A DNA stretch of 64,000 nucleotides from Chitinophaga pinensis (GTDB lineage: Bacteria; Bacteroidota; Bacteroidia; NS11-12g; UBA955): NCBI GenBank assembly GCA_945888525.1, contig CAMDAF010000001.1:1-64000 (forward strand), given 5' to 3'. Numbering within the stretch: position 1 is the first letter of the stretch; every line of letters starts with the position of its first letter. Positions 42,088 to 51,355 of the stretch are shown here, in pieces. The notes under the pieces are model-generated. The model was given only the letters and a program-made list of their open reading frames with translations. It did no database searches and was not told where the DNA came from. Made by a program: the position numbers and the translations under genes.

Positions 42088-42095
42088 CAAAGGTA
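42088..42095 (-). promoter_or_regulatory. -7 promoter element of pyrC
   Basis: TACCTTTG on the minus strand is an exact TAnnTTTG match whose last base is only six bases from the start codon, which predicts a leaderless transcript. No TTG lies at the usual upstream distance. Confidence 0.5.
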
Positions 42096-42339
42096 ATAAA
42101 CTTGCGTTTTAGAATTTAGTTTTCAATTTCATTTTTCAATTAAATTATTTTATGATGGGGATCAATTTTATAAATACAAAAGACCAAGACAGTTGAATTC
42201 ATATCGTCCCAGGGGGATTCAAATCGAATTTTGAGGCATGGTACTTTTAGTCTTTAATTTTACGCAATCAGATTTTTTCTGTGGCTATTTGAAATTTGTA
42301 ATTCATGCTCTCAAAACAATTCTTTAATTTCGCAGCTTT

Positions 42340-43896
42340 ATGATGAACCAAGAAGACCTGTTTAAAAATATTATTTCCCACTGCAAGGAGTATGGATTTG
42401 TTTTTCAATCGAGTGAAATTTACGATGGGCTTTCGGCCGTATACGACTACGGACAAATGGGGGCAGAATTGAAAAAAAACTTACGCGATTTTTGGTGGAA
42501 AAGTATGGTTCAAATGCACCAAAATATTGTTGGCATTGATACTGCAATTTTCATGCATCCTACAACCTGGAAGGCTAGTGGGCACGTTGATGCTTTCAAC
42601 GATCCTCTAATTGACAACAAAGACAGTAAAAAAAGATACAGAGCAGATGTGCTAATTGAAGAACACATTTCTAAAATTAGAGCAAAAGCAGATAAGGAAG
42701 TGGAAAAAGCTGCCAAACGTTTTGGCGAAACTTTTGATGAAGCCATGTACCTTCAAACCAATCCCCGTGTGCTTGAATACAATACTAAGGCTGATGAGAT
42801 TGAATCTCGATTTAAATCTGCTTTAGAAGAAAACAACTTGGATGAAGTTAGACAGATCATTATTGATTGCGAAATTGTTTGCCCAATATCTGGAACCAAG
42901 GAATGGACCGAAGTTAGACAGTTTAACCTCATGTTCTCAACCCAAATGGGTTCTTTGTCTGATGATGCGAATACCATTTATCTGAGACCAGAAACCGCTC
43001 AAGGGATTTTTGTTAATTTCTTAAATGTTCAAAAGACTGGCCGTATGAAAATTCCTTTTGGAATTGCCCAAACTGGTAAAGCATTTAGAAATGAAATCGT
43101 TGCACGACAATTTATTTTCAGAATGCGTGAATTCGAACAAATGGAAATGCAGTTCTTTGTTCGTCCAGGTACTGAAATAACATGGTACAACTATTGGAAA
43201 GAAACCCGAATGAAATGGCACAAAGCCTTAGGTTTTGGCGACAAAAAACACAAGTTTCACGACCATTTAAAATTGGCCCACTATGCCAATGCAGCAGCAG
43301 ATATTGAGTTTGATTTTCCATTTGGATTTAAAGAATTAGAGGGCATTCATAGCCGAACAGATTTTGATTTGAAAAAACATGAAGAATTCAGTGGCAAAAA
43401 ATTGCAATATTTCGATCCTGAACTCAATGAAAGCTATGTGCCTTATGTGGTTGAAACCTCCATTGGGCTAGATCGTTTGTTTTTGGCCATTATGTCTGAG
43501 GCATACAAAGAAGAAACTCTAGCCGATGGCAGCAGCCGCGTGGTGATGAAATTTCCATTTGCATTGGCTCCAATTAAAGCCGCTATTCTTCCTTTGGTAA
43601 ACAAAGATGGTTTGCCTGAAAAAGCAGAGGAAATCGTTAAGCTCCTAAAATACGACCACAATGTTGCTACTGAGGCTAAAGATGCGATTGGAAAAAGATA
43701 CAGACGACACGATGCAATAGGCACGCCTTATTGCATTACTGTAGATTACGAAACCATGGAAACCAATACTGTTACCTTGCGCAACCGCGATACCATGGAA
43801 CAAGAACGGGTTAACATCGAAGACCTTAGAAATATCCTTAACAATACCGTAAGTCTCTCTTCTTTGTTGGAGAAGAGTGCTGGATTATCTGAATAG
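42340..43896 (+). CDS. glyS: Glycyl-tRNA synthetase (single-chain, class II)
   Basis: A dimeric class II synthetase of 518 residues that charges tRNA-Gly. The N terminus has the conserved FVFQSSEIYDGLSAVYDYG and GHVDAFNDPL. Class II motif 2 appears as RPETAQGIFVNF with FRNEI and FRMREFEQMEMQFF, and motif 3 in SIGLDRLFLAIMSEAY. The C-terminal anticodon-binding domain contains FALAPIKAAILPL. This is the eukaryote/Bacteroidota alpha2 type rather than the two-subunit GlyQS form. Two consecutive ATG codons (42340, 42343) make the exact start uncertain by one residue. rnhB follows five bases downstream. Confidence 0.96.
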   Translation: MMNQEDLFKNIISHCKEYGFVFQSSEIYDGLSAVYDYGQMGAELKKNLRDFWWKSMVQMHQNIVGIDTAIFMHPTTWKASGHVDAFNDPLIDNKDSKKRYRADVLIEEHISKIRAKADKEVEKAAKRFGETFDEAMYLQTNPRVLEYNTKADEIESRFKSALEENNLDEVRQIIIDCEIVCPISGTKEWTEVRQFNLMFSTQMGSLSDDANTIYLRPETAQGIFVNFLNVQKTGRMKIPFGIAQTGKAFRNEIVARQFIFRMREFEQMEMQFFVRPGTEITWYNYWKETRMKWHKALGFGDKKHKFHDHLKLAHYANAAADIEFDFPFGFKELEGIHSRTDFDLKKHEEFSGKKLQYFDPELNESYVPYVVETSIGLDRLFLAIMSEAYKEETLADGSSRVVMKFPFALAPIKAAILPLVNKDGLPEKAEEIVKLLKYDHNVATEAKDAIGKRYRRHDAIGTPYCITVDYETMETNTVTLRNRDTMEQERVNIEDLRNILNNTVSLSSLLEKSAGLSE

Positions 43897-43901
43897 TTTT
43901 T

Positions 43902-44513
43902 GTGTTAAAAGGCATTTCAACATTGGCTGATTTTATGCACTTTGAAGGCATGGAAGCGGGCTGTGATGAAGCGGGAAGGGGCTGCCTTGCTGGTCCGGTA
44001 TCTGCTGCGGCTGTTATTATACCTAAGGGCGTAAATATTATTGGTTTAAACGATTCAAAGCAATTAAGCGAAAAAAAACGCAAAGAACTGCGTTTGGAAA
44101 TTGAAGAGAAATGTTATTGGAAGGTCATCATGTTAGGACCTGAGGTCATTGATAAAATCAATATCCTAAATGCATCCATTCAAGCTATGCAATTAGCCCT
44201 TGATGGTTTGTCAAATCCTTTTAAACATATACTGGTTGACGGCAACCGATTTAAACCCTATAAAAACATTCCATATACCACGGTCGTAAAAGGGGATGGG
44301 AAATTCAAAAGCATTGCAGCTGCTTCAATTTTAGCCAAAACCCACAGGGATGATCTAATGGAAAACTTGAATCTTGAGTATCCTGATTATGGCTGGGCTC
44401 AAAATAAGGGATATCCTACTGCTTTTCATAGAAAAGCGATTGCCCAATTTGGCAGCAACGTGCACCACCGTAAAAGCTTTACGCTTTTAGCAAAACAAAT
44501 ACCGTTGTTTTAG
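43902..44513 (+). CDS. rnhB: Ribonuclease HII
   Basis: An endonuclease of about 200 residues that removes RNA from RNA-DNA hybrids, including single ribonucleotides. The catalytic acidic residues are in GCDEAGRGCLAGPVSAAAVI (Asp, Glu), in LVDGNRF, and in SIAAASILAKTHRDDLM. The start may be GTG at 43902 or ATG at 43935; the second gives 192 residues and still contains every conserved motif. It sits five bases after glyS and was probably transcribed with it. Its stop is nine bases from that of the convergent gene on the minus strand. Confidence 0.94.
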   Translation: MLKGISTLADFMHFEGMEAGCDEAGRGCLAGPVSAAAVIIPKGVNIIGLNDSKQLSEKKRKELRLEIEEKCYWKVIMLGPEVIDKINILNASIQAMQLALDGLSNPFKHILVDGNRFKPYKNIPYTTVVKGDGKFKSIAAASILAKTHRDDLMENLNLEYPDYGWAQNKGYPTAFHRKAIAQFGSNVHHRKSFTLLAKQIPLF

Positions 44514-44522
44514 ACCCCAGTG

Positions 44523-46199
44523 TTAAAATATCATGGTAATACCACCAATGATGTTGAATCCATAAACTGGATAATTATACCATCTTTGATAGCGGTTGTT
44601 TAGCAAATTGTTGGCTTGTACAAATGCTGACAATTTGTTTTTGAAGCGGTAATCAAGGCCCACAGAAATATCGTAAAATGCATCGATGCTGTTGCTGGTA
44701 TTGATTTTGGTATTGATGTCCATTGTTTTTTGCTTTTGTGCACCAAAAGCCATGATGTCAATGTGCGGATACAATTTATTTTTGATGTTAAAACGCATAT
44801 TCATTTTTGCATCAACGTTTGGCAATTGCCAAGGATAAGCTTGCTCGGAAATCTCGTAATTGTAGAAATTACCTAGAACACCAATTCTTACTTTTTCACT
44901 AAAGCTGTAGTTAAATGCGGCAGAAAACTTCAACAAGCTAACTTGGGTATATAAAATAGAGAATGAATTTACTGCAAAATTCGAGTCTTTACGGGTAACA
45001 AACAATGGCATTTTCGAAACATCTGAATAGGCAATTTCGAACATTGCATCGGCGCTTGCACCCATTTTTGCATTGATCCCCAAATACGATTTTAGGTTTT
45101 CATACATATTTGTTAGTTCGTATTGAGATGTAAATGGATTGCTGTTGATTATGTTTCTTAGACTTTGTTTTTGGTAACGGCCATCAATACCAGCATAGAA
45201 ATTAGCAAGACCTGGAATCAAAGCATAATTCACTTTTATTACAGGATTGAAATAGGGAACCGCTGAATCTTTTCCATTTATAAATACGGAGGTATTAAAG
45301 CCTGCAGTGATTTGCAAACCTTCGTATTCAAATTCAAAACGAGGATCTATTTGAATAAACAAACGTTTGATGCTACTTAATGTATCCAATTTAAATGTAT
45401 TGTAATCGACGCCCAATGCAGCAGAAAGTCGACAGTTTTTAAGTTCGTTGAAATTTGGAATATTGCCATATAACTTGGTGTTAAAAGCATATTGATTTTC
45501 CAAGGCCTTATCGATTCCGAAATTGTAATAATTAAATTGACTGCGGTGCTTTAGTTTTTTCTTACTACTTGCAGTGCTGTTGAAATAAGCTCTAGCATCA
45601 AAAGTATTAATGGTACGTGAAAGGTTGTCAGTTGTTTTTTCTAGTTTTTTACTGCTTGTGTCATACCCGTAATAATAGAACTTGTTTTGGCGGTAGTTTA
45701 CATCAATTCCCAACTCGCTGTTTTCAGTATAGGTACTCGCATAGCCCTTGAAGTTGTGGTTGCTGAAATCAGCAAAGGAATTGTTTAAGTTAGAATTGGT
45801 TTGAATAAACCGGTAATGGGCGCCGTAACTGTATTTTTTGTTTTGTTTGTTGTTTAAGTAGATCTCAGCCAGGGGGGTTCTGATATTTCCATAACCCAGT
45901 TTGATAAAACTGCTGGGGTAAACGCTTTCGTCATTAACAATCAAATCGACCACTGGCATTGGGTTCACAATTTTTTCAGTGCTCACCTGATGGGCTTTGA
46001 TTTGATAGGCAAAAACACTAGGCTTTACTTGTGGTTTGTCAATTACAGGAACCGATTCAATTTTTTGAACGTCCATGAATTTAGGTTTGTAGATGGCTTC
46101 AATTACAACCTGTCTATTGGTGGTGCTGTCTTTGTCTCTTTGTGCAGATGACACAAAAGGAATCGATGCAAGCAGAAGAATCAATGCGTTTTTCAACAT
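44523..46199 (-). CDS. Large outer-membrane beta-barrel protein (TonB-receptor-like barrel without plug)
   Basis: A protein of 558 residues with a signal peptide (MLKNALILLLASIPFVSSAQ). A short Pro-rich N-terminal section of about 60 residues (VPVIDKPQVKPSVFAYQIKA) precedes a long beta-barrel of repeated aromatic strands (YSYGAHYRFIQTNSN; FAFGAQK-type turns). It ends NIIGGITMIF. The C-terminal part (FKNKLSAFVQANNLLNNRY) resembles the end of TonB receptors, but no plug domain is seen, so it is probably an outer-membrane porin-like or assembly-related protein. A -7-like TACCTTTG lies about 42 bases upstream. Confidence 0.85.
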   Translation of the reverse strand: MLKNALILLLASIPFVSSAQRDKDSTTNRQVVIEAIYKPKFMDVQKIESVPVIDKPQVKPSVFAYQIKAHQVSTEKIVNPMPVVDLIVNDESVYPSSFIKLGYGNIRTPLAEIYLNNKQNKKYSYGAHYRFIQTNSNLNNSFADFSNHNFKGYASTYTENSELGIDVNYRQNKFYYYGYDTSSKKLEKTTDNLSRTINTFDARAYFNSTASSKKKLKHRSQFNYYNFGIDKALENQYAFNTKLYGNIPNFNELKNCRLSAALGVDYNTFKLDTLSSIKRLFIQIDPRFEFEYEGLQITAGFNTSVFINGKDSAVPYFNPVIKVNYALIPGLANFYAGIDGRYQKQSLRNIINSNPFTSQYELTNMYENLKSYLGINAKMGASADAMFEIAYSDVSKMPLFVTRKDSNFAVNSFSILYTQVSLLKFSAAFNYSFSEKVRIGVLGNFYNYEISEQAYPWQLPNVDAKMNMRFNIKNKLYPHIDIMAFGAQKQKTMDINTKINTSNSIDAFYDISVGLDYRFKNKLSAFVQANNLLNNRYQRWYNYPVYGFNIIGGITMIF

Positions 46200-46247
46200 A
46201 ATACTTTACAAAGAACGTACAATTCGATAGAGTATTGCTTCAAAGGT

Positions 46248-46844
46248 ATGCACAGAATGTTTACTTTTGTGGATATGCCTTTGACGAAAGATATTAAACG
46301 CTGCTCATGGTGTGAACGCGATGATTTATACCGCAAATACCATGATGAAGAATGGGGCGTGCCCTCGCATAACGACCATTATTTGTTTGAGTTATTGGTT
46401 TTGGAGTTTTTTCAAGCTGGCTTGAGTTGGTATACCATATTAACCAAGCGGGAAGCTTTCAAATTGGCCTTTGATGGCTTTGATGTTCATAAAGTATCAG
46501 CCTTTGATACTGAAAAGATTGAGCGCTTAATGAACAATAGCGGAATTGTAAGACACCGATTGAAAATTCAAGCCGCAATTGAAAATGCCAAATGTTTTAT
46601 TGATATTCAAAATGAATTTGGAAGTTTCTCAAAGTACATTTGGTCTTTTACAAATGAAAAAACAATAATAAGTAGGCCAGAAGGCTTTTCTAATTTGCCT
46701 TCAAAAACGGAATTAAGCGATACCCTTTCTAAAGATTTAAAGAAAAGAGGATTTAAGTTTATGGGCAGCACGGTTTGCTACGCCTATTTGCAAGCTATAG
46801 GCGTGGTAAATGACCACTTTAGCGCTTGCTTTAAGTCTATATAA
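46248..46844 (+). CDS. tag: DNA-3-methyladenine glycosylase I
   Basis: A base-excision repair enzyme of 198 residues that removes 3-methyladenine. The zinc site is visible: Cys and His in RCSWCERDDLYRKYHDEEWG and the C-terminal HFSAC. FQAGLSWYTILTKREAF carries the active-site helix-hairpin-helix part, and FKFMGSTVCYAYLQAIGVVN matches the conserved C terminus. The start may instead be the ATG at 46275 (MPLTKDIKRCSW), which fits the family better by length (189 residues). It is divergent from the large barrel gene, with 48 bases between them. Confidence 0.94.
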   Translation: MHRMFTFVDMPLTKDIKRCSWCERDDLYRKYHDEEWGVPSHNDHYLFELLVLEFFQAGLSWYTILTKREAFKLAFDGFDVHKVSAFDTEKIERLMNNSGIVRHRLKIQAAIENAKCFIDIQNEFGSFSKYIWSFTNEKTIISRPEGFSNLPSKTELSDTLSKDLKKRGFKFMGSTVCYAYLQAIGVVNDHFSACFKSI

Positions 46845-47063
46845 ATAGGCCTAAGGATAGGCCTGAACCAGCTAAACTGAGGGGATTTTTGCAATAATTC
46901 TTTGATTTTGTCCTATTTGCTTGATCCAAGTATGCTATTTTTAGAAAAAAAATAAAAACTAAATTCTGAATGCACCATTGAATGATAGGCCTCTTTTTTT
47001 CTTATATGAGCCTTAAATTTGAATTAATTTCTTCTTTTTCTTTTTTTTAGAAAATTAATAACC

Positions 47064-47071
47064 TACCTTTG
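47064..47071 (+). promoter_or_regulatory. -7 promoter element of the RRM gene
   Basis: TACCTTTG is an exact TAnnTTTG match 49 bases before the ATG at 47121, giving the longest leader among the promoters noted in this window (about 45 bases). Confidence 0.5.
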
Positions 47072-47120
47072 TCCCATACTGCAAGGGTTGTTCCTCAGTA
47101 CGATTAATTTTAAAAGACAA

Positions 47121-47438
47121 ATGAACATTTACGTAGGTAATCTTAGCTTCCGTGCGAGCGAGCAAGATGTACAAAACCTTTTCGCCCAGTATGGTGAAGT
47201 TAGCTCAGCAAGAATCATTAAAGACAAATTCACAGGCCGTTCACGCGGATTTGCTATCGTTGAAATGAACGATGACTCATCTGCAAACGCTGCGATTGCT
47301 GCTCTTCACGAGAAAGAATTTATGGAAAGAAACCTAGTTGTTAACGAAGCTAGACCAAGAGAAAATTCTGGTAACGGTGGTGGTGGCAATTTCAACCGCG
47401 GTGGCGGTGGTAATGGTGGAAACAACAGAAGATATTAA
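47121..47438 (+). CDS. RNA-binding protein with one RRM domain and Gly-rich tail
   Basis: A protein of 105 residues. One RNA recognition motif spans residues 1-80, with RNP2 IYVGNL (3-8) and RNP1 RGFAIVEM (about 42-49). A tail of Gly, Asn and Arg repeats follows (GGGGNFNRGGGGNGGNNRRY). Such small RRM proteins are common in Bacteroidota and cyanobacteria and are often abundant or cold-induced; RbpB-type regulators of Bacteroides are relatives. The start at 47121 is preferred over an upstream TTG-type codon because RNP2 lies at the usual distance. A strong terminator follows. Confidence 0.92.
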   Translation: MNIYVGNLSFRASEQDVQNLFAQYGEVSSARIIKDKFTGRSRGFAIVEMNDDSSANAAIAALHEKEFMERNLVVNEARPRENSGNGGGGNFNRGGGGNGGNNRRY

Positions 47439-47462
47439 TTTTCGAAAACCTCTTATAAAATG

Positions 47463-47494
47463 GCCCTGTAACTTTATTGTTACAGGGCTTTTTT
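47463..47494 (+). terminator. Intrinsic terminator after the RRM gene
   Basis: A perfect 10-pair stem GCCCTGTAAC/GTTACAGGGC with a six-base loop is followed by six T residues, 25 bases past the stop. Confidence 0.93.
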
Positions 47495-47554
47495 GCTTTA
47501 AAGGCTAATGGTTTTAAGTCTTTTAAGACAGACTAAAAAAAAATGTTGATAGTT

Positions 47555-47588
47555 TTGATTTTTTATTGAATATTAATCCATACTTTTG
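47555..47588 (+). promoter_or_regulatory. Promoter of atpD-atpC
   Basis: TTG (47555-47557), a 23-base spacer and TACTTTTG (47581-47588) match the Bacteroidota consensus, with a leader of about 25 bases before atpD. Confidence 0.65.
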
Positions 47589-47601
47589 CAGCAAATTTTA
47601 A

Positions 47602-49125
<1,524 letters not shown>

Positions 49126-49131
49126 TAACTT

Positions 49132-49362
49132 ATGCAAGTTGATATTTTAAGTCCAGATTCTACCCTGTTTTCAGGTGAAGCCAAAGTAGTTACTCTACCT
49201 GGTGTCAATGGCAGTTTCCAAATCATGAACATGCACGCACCAATGATTTCAGCTCTTGCTAAGGGCAATGTTATCGTTGACAATGGAAGTGAAAAACAAG
49301 AATTTCCCGTAAATGGCGGAATTATTGAAGTGGTAGACAACAAAATTGTGATACTCGCTTAA
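49132..49362 (+). CDS. atpC: F-type ATP synthase epsilon subunit, short form
   Basis: A subunit of 76 residues. It matches only the N-terminal beta-sandwich of epsilon (MQVDILSPDSTLFSGEAKVV, then LPGVNGSFQIMNMHAPMISA and GGIIEVVDNKIVILA). The regulatory C-terminal helical hairpin present in E. coli is missing; short epsilon subunits of this kind are usual in Bacteroidota. It connects gamma to the c-ring. It follows atpD after six bases and is followed by a strong terminator. Confidence 0.95.
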   Translation: MQVDILSPDSTLFSGEAKVVTLPGVNGSFQIMNMHAPMISALAKGNVIVDNGSEKQEFPVNGGIIEVVDNKIVILA

Positions 49363-49382
49363 GCAAGCAACTAAATAATTTA

Positions 49383-49412
49383 AAAGCCCGATGTTGTCAT
49401 CGGGCTTTTTTT
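49383..49412 (+). terminator. Intrinsic terminator after atpC
   Basis: The stem AAAGCCCGATG/CATCGGGCTTT with loop TTGT runs into a T tract. It lies 21 bases past the atpC stop and may also serve the convergent L,D-transpeptidase gene, whose stop codon lies in its 3' edge. Confidence 0.9.
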
Positions 49413-51204
49413 ATGGCTTATTCAAAGCCTCTATAATCAAACTGTTTTTGTCGTAGACATCAAAAACATATCTTGGCTTTTGAAATTCATCAAAAACAAT
49501 GGTTCGATAATCAAAAAACACAATGAAGGGATTCTCGACTTTTATGTACTTGGTGGTTTTCACAATCTTACGGTAACTGCTGGTATCTGTTTTCCACAAG
49601 CGAGCCCTTGCTGTATCCTTTGGTTCCATGCCCATCATCTCTAGAACATCATCATAAGATTTTTTTACATTGGCCTGCAAAACAAATCCAGTCAAATCAA
49701 CAGGACTTTGCACCCTTACACATCCATGGCTTACTGCTCTATTGTTTTGTTTAAATTTGTTTTTTAATGGGGTGTCATGCAAATACACGTCAAACGGATT
49801 CTTAAATGTGAATTTTATTTTACCCAATGAATTGTCATCGCCAGCGTTTTGTCTAATTGTGTAAGGAATATTTTCAGGACTGAGTTTACGCCAATTAATA
49901 GAATACGGATCTACAGGCACGCCATCTTTTAAGACTTGGTAATTGTTTCTGTTTAAATATTCTGGGTCTTTCAAAATATGGGCATAAATTTCACGTCCAA
50001 CGATGCTCGAGGGTACGGTCCATGTGGGATTTAATACCACCCAATCAACATTGCTGTAAATTTGCGGTGTCTCATGGTTCATAGGTTTGTCTGCATAGTT
50101 TTGACTTACTACATATTTTTTAAGTTTGTTGTCGTAATACCTTTCTTTTCCTTTTCCTACGCAAACCAATAAGGTATTTACACTGTCAGGATAATGCATG
50201 TACAAAGTGAATTCCGGAATATTTACACGTATGTAAGGTTTGGGTGGTTCAAGTCCAAACCATTTTATCCGTTCTATATTCACTCTTATTTCGTCTATTT
50301 TATCATTTCTTGATGCATTTAGAATTTTTAATGTAGATTTTCCAATAATGCCATCGTCTGTTAAATTGCTGGTTTTTTGAAACGATTTAACATAGTTTGC
50401 CAGTTCTTTTTTATAGACGATTTCATTTCTGTATTTTTCCACCAAACTGTCTGGAGCAAGACCAAGTTCTACTAAACGAATGGCTATGCGACTTGCTATG
50501 GAGGTAGTGTCTCCTGGTTTTATTTTACGAATGCCAAGTGTATCGATAAAAGTTTCGCTGCCATTGGTCTGCGAATAGGCCAAGCGCAGCATGTTTCGCA
50601 AAAGCGGATAGTCTTTGTGCTGCGGTCTGTATTGAATGAGTTTTAAAATTCCAGAATCTTTTTCCAAGACCTCAAGTAAATTAAAATTGGGATGGTTGGG
50701 ATAGGGCAGGGTATACTTCATTCCCAACACCAATTTCGGATTAGTTCTACCCATTACCTTGTCGTGCCAAACCGAAACCAAATAATTGTTGAAGTATAAG
50801 TCAGCTATGGCTAAGCTTTTATAGATTGCTGGCACTTTCTGGTTTTTAGCTAGACTTAGGTATTTTAGTACAGTGTCCAATTTGTAGTGGCTTGGCTTTA
50901 ACCCTTCGTAAACCAAACTGTCATTAATGCTCTTCACTTCCTCAATGCTGAGTGGGTCTTGAATTTCGAACAAACTCAATGGCTCAAAATCCTTGGCTTT
51001 GTAAATACCATACAAGGTGTCAAAGTAATGGGTAAAATTGCTGTCATTTTTTAAGGTATTTAATTGGCTTTCTATAATTGGAGCCATTTCCTCAAGTTCA
51101 AAATCAGCGAGTTTTTCCTCTATTTTGGTTTTCTTTTTACAAGCGTTGAAAATGAGTAAAACAAAAAGTCCTAAAATTAAAAAGGTTTTTAAATGGATTT
51201 TCAT
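49411..51204 (-). CDS. L,D-transpeptidase (YcbB/LdtD-like lipoprotein)
   Basis: A lipoprotein of 597 residues with a signal and lipobox ending at Cys22 (LLIFNAC). After a helical region comes a peptidoglycan-binding type 1 domain (NYVKSFQKTSNLTDDGIIGK) near residue 280. The YkuD catalytic domain follows, with VNIPEFTLYMHY, YLHDTPLKNKF (catalytic His) and SHGCVR (492-497, catalytic Cys). The enzyme forms 3-3 crosslinks in peptidoglycan or attaches proteins. It matches the large YcbB-type transpeptidases in length and order. A -7 box lies 12 bases upstream of the ATG. Confidence 0.93.
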   Translation of the reverse strand: MKIHLKTFLILGLFVLLIFNACKKKTKIEEKLADFELEEMAPIIESQLNTLKNDSNFTHYFDTLYGIYKAKDFEPLSLFEIQDPLSIEEVKSINDSLVYEGLKPSHYKLDTVLKYLSLAKNQKVPAIYKSLAIADLYFNNYLVSVWHDKVMGRTNPKLVLGMKYTLPYPNHPNFNLLEVLEKDSGILKLIQYRPQHKDYPLLRNMLRLAYSQTNGSETFIDTLGIRKIKPGDTTSIASRIAIRLVELGLAPDSLVEKYRNEIVYKKELANYVKSFQKTSNLTDDGIIGKSTLKILNASRNDKIDEIRVNIERIKWFGLEPPKPYIRVNIPEFTLYMHYPDSVNTLLVCVGKGKERYYDNKLKKYVVSQNYADKPMNHETPQIYSNVDWVVLNPTWTVPSSIVGREIYAHILKDPEYLNRNNYQVLKDGVPVDPYSINWRKLSPENIPYTIRQNAGDDNSLGKIKFTFKNPFDVYLHDTPLKNKFKQNNRAVSHGCVRVQSPVDLTGFVLQANVKKSYDDVLEMMGMEPKDTARARLWKTDTSSYRKIVKTTKYIKVENPFIVFFDYRTIVFDEFQKPRYVFDVYDKNSLIIEALNKP

Positions 51205-51215
51205 ACTTGGTAAAA

Positions 51216-51223
51216 CAAATATA
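51216..51223 (-). promoter_or_regulatory. -7 promoter element of the L,D-transpeptidase gene
   Basis: TATATTTG on the minus strand is an exact TAnnTTTG match 11 bases upstream of the ATG at 51204. No TTG is seen at the usual distance. Confidence 0.5.
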
Positions 51224-51337
51224 AGGGGAATAAATCGGGTAATGGGAAATATTAGATTTACTTTTTTTTAAAAAAAATATTAGTCGATGTTTTATTCTTT
51301 TTGGTCTTATACACAAACAATTAGCATATAAGATTGT

Positions 51338-51345
51338 TAAATTTG
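51338..51345 (+). promoter_or_regulatory. -7 promoter element of the TonB receptor/DUF4249 operon
   Basis: TAAATTTG is an exact TAnnTTTG match ten bases before the receptor ATG at 51356. Confidence 0.5.
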
Positions 51346-51355
51346 CATTGATTTT

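Noticed and set aside
42205-42232. A T-arm-like GATTCAAATC that might mark a tRNA
   Set aside because: The flanking bases do not form the five-pair T stem, and no acceptor or anticodon arms can be drawn.
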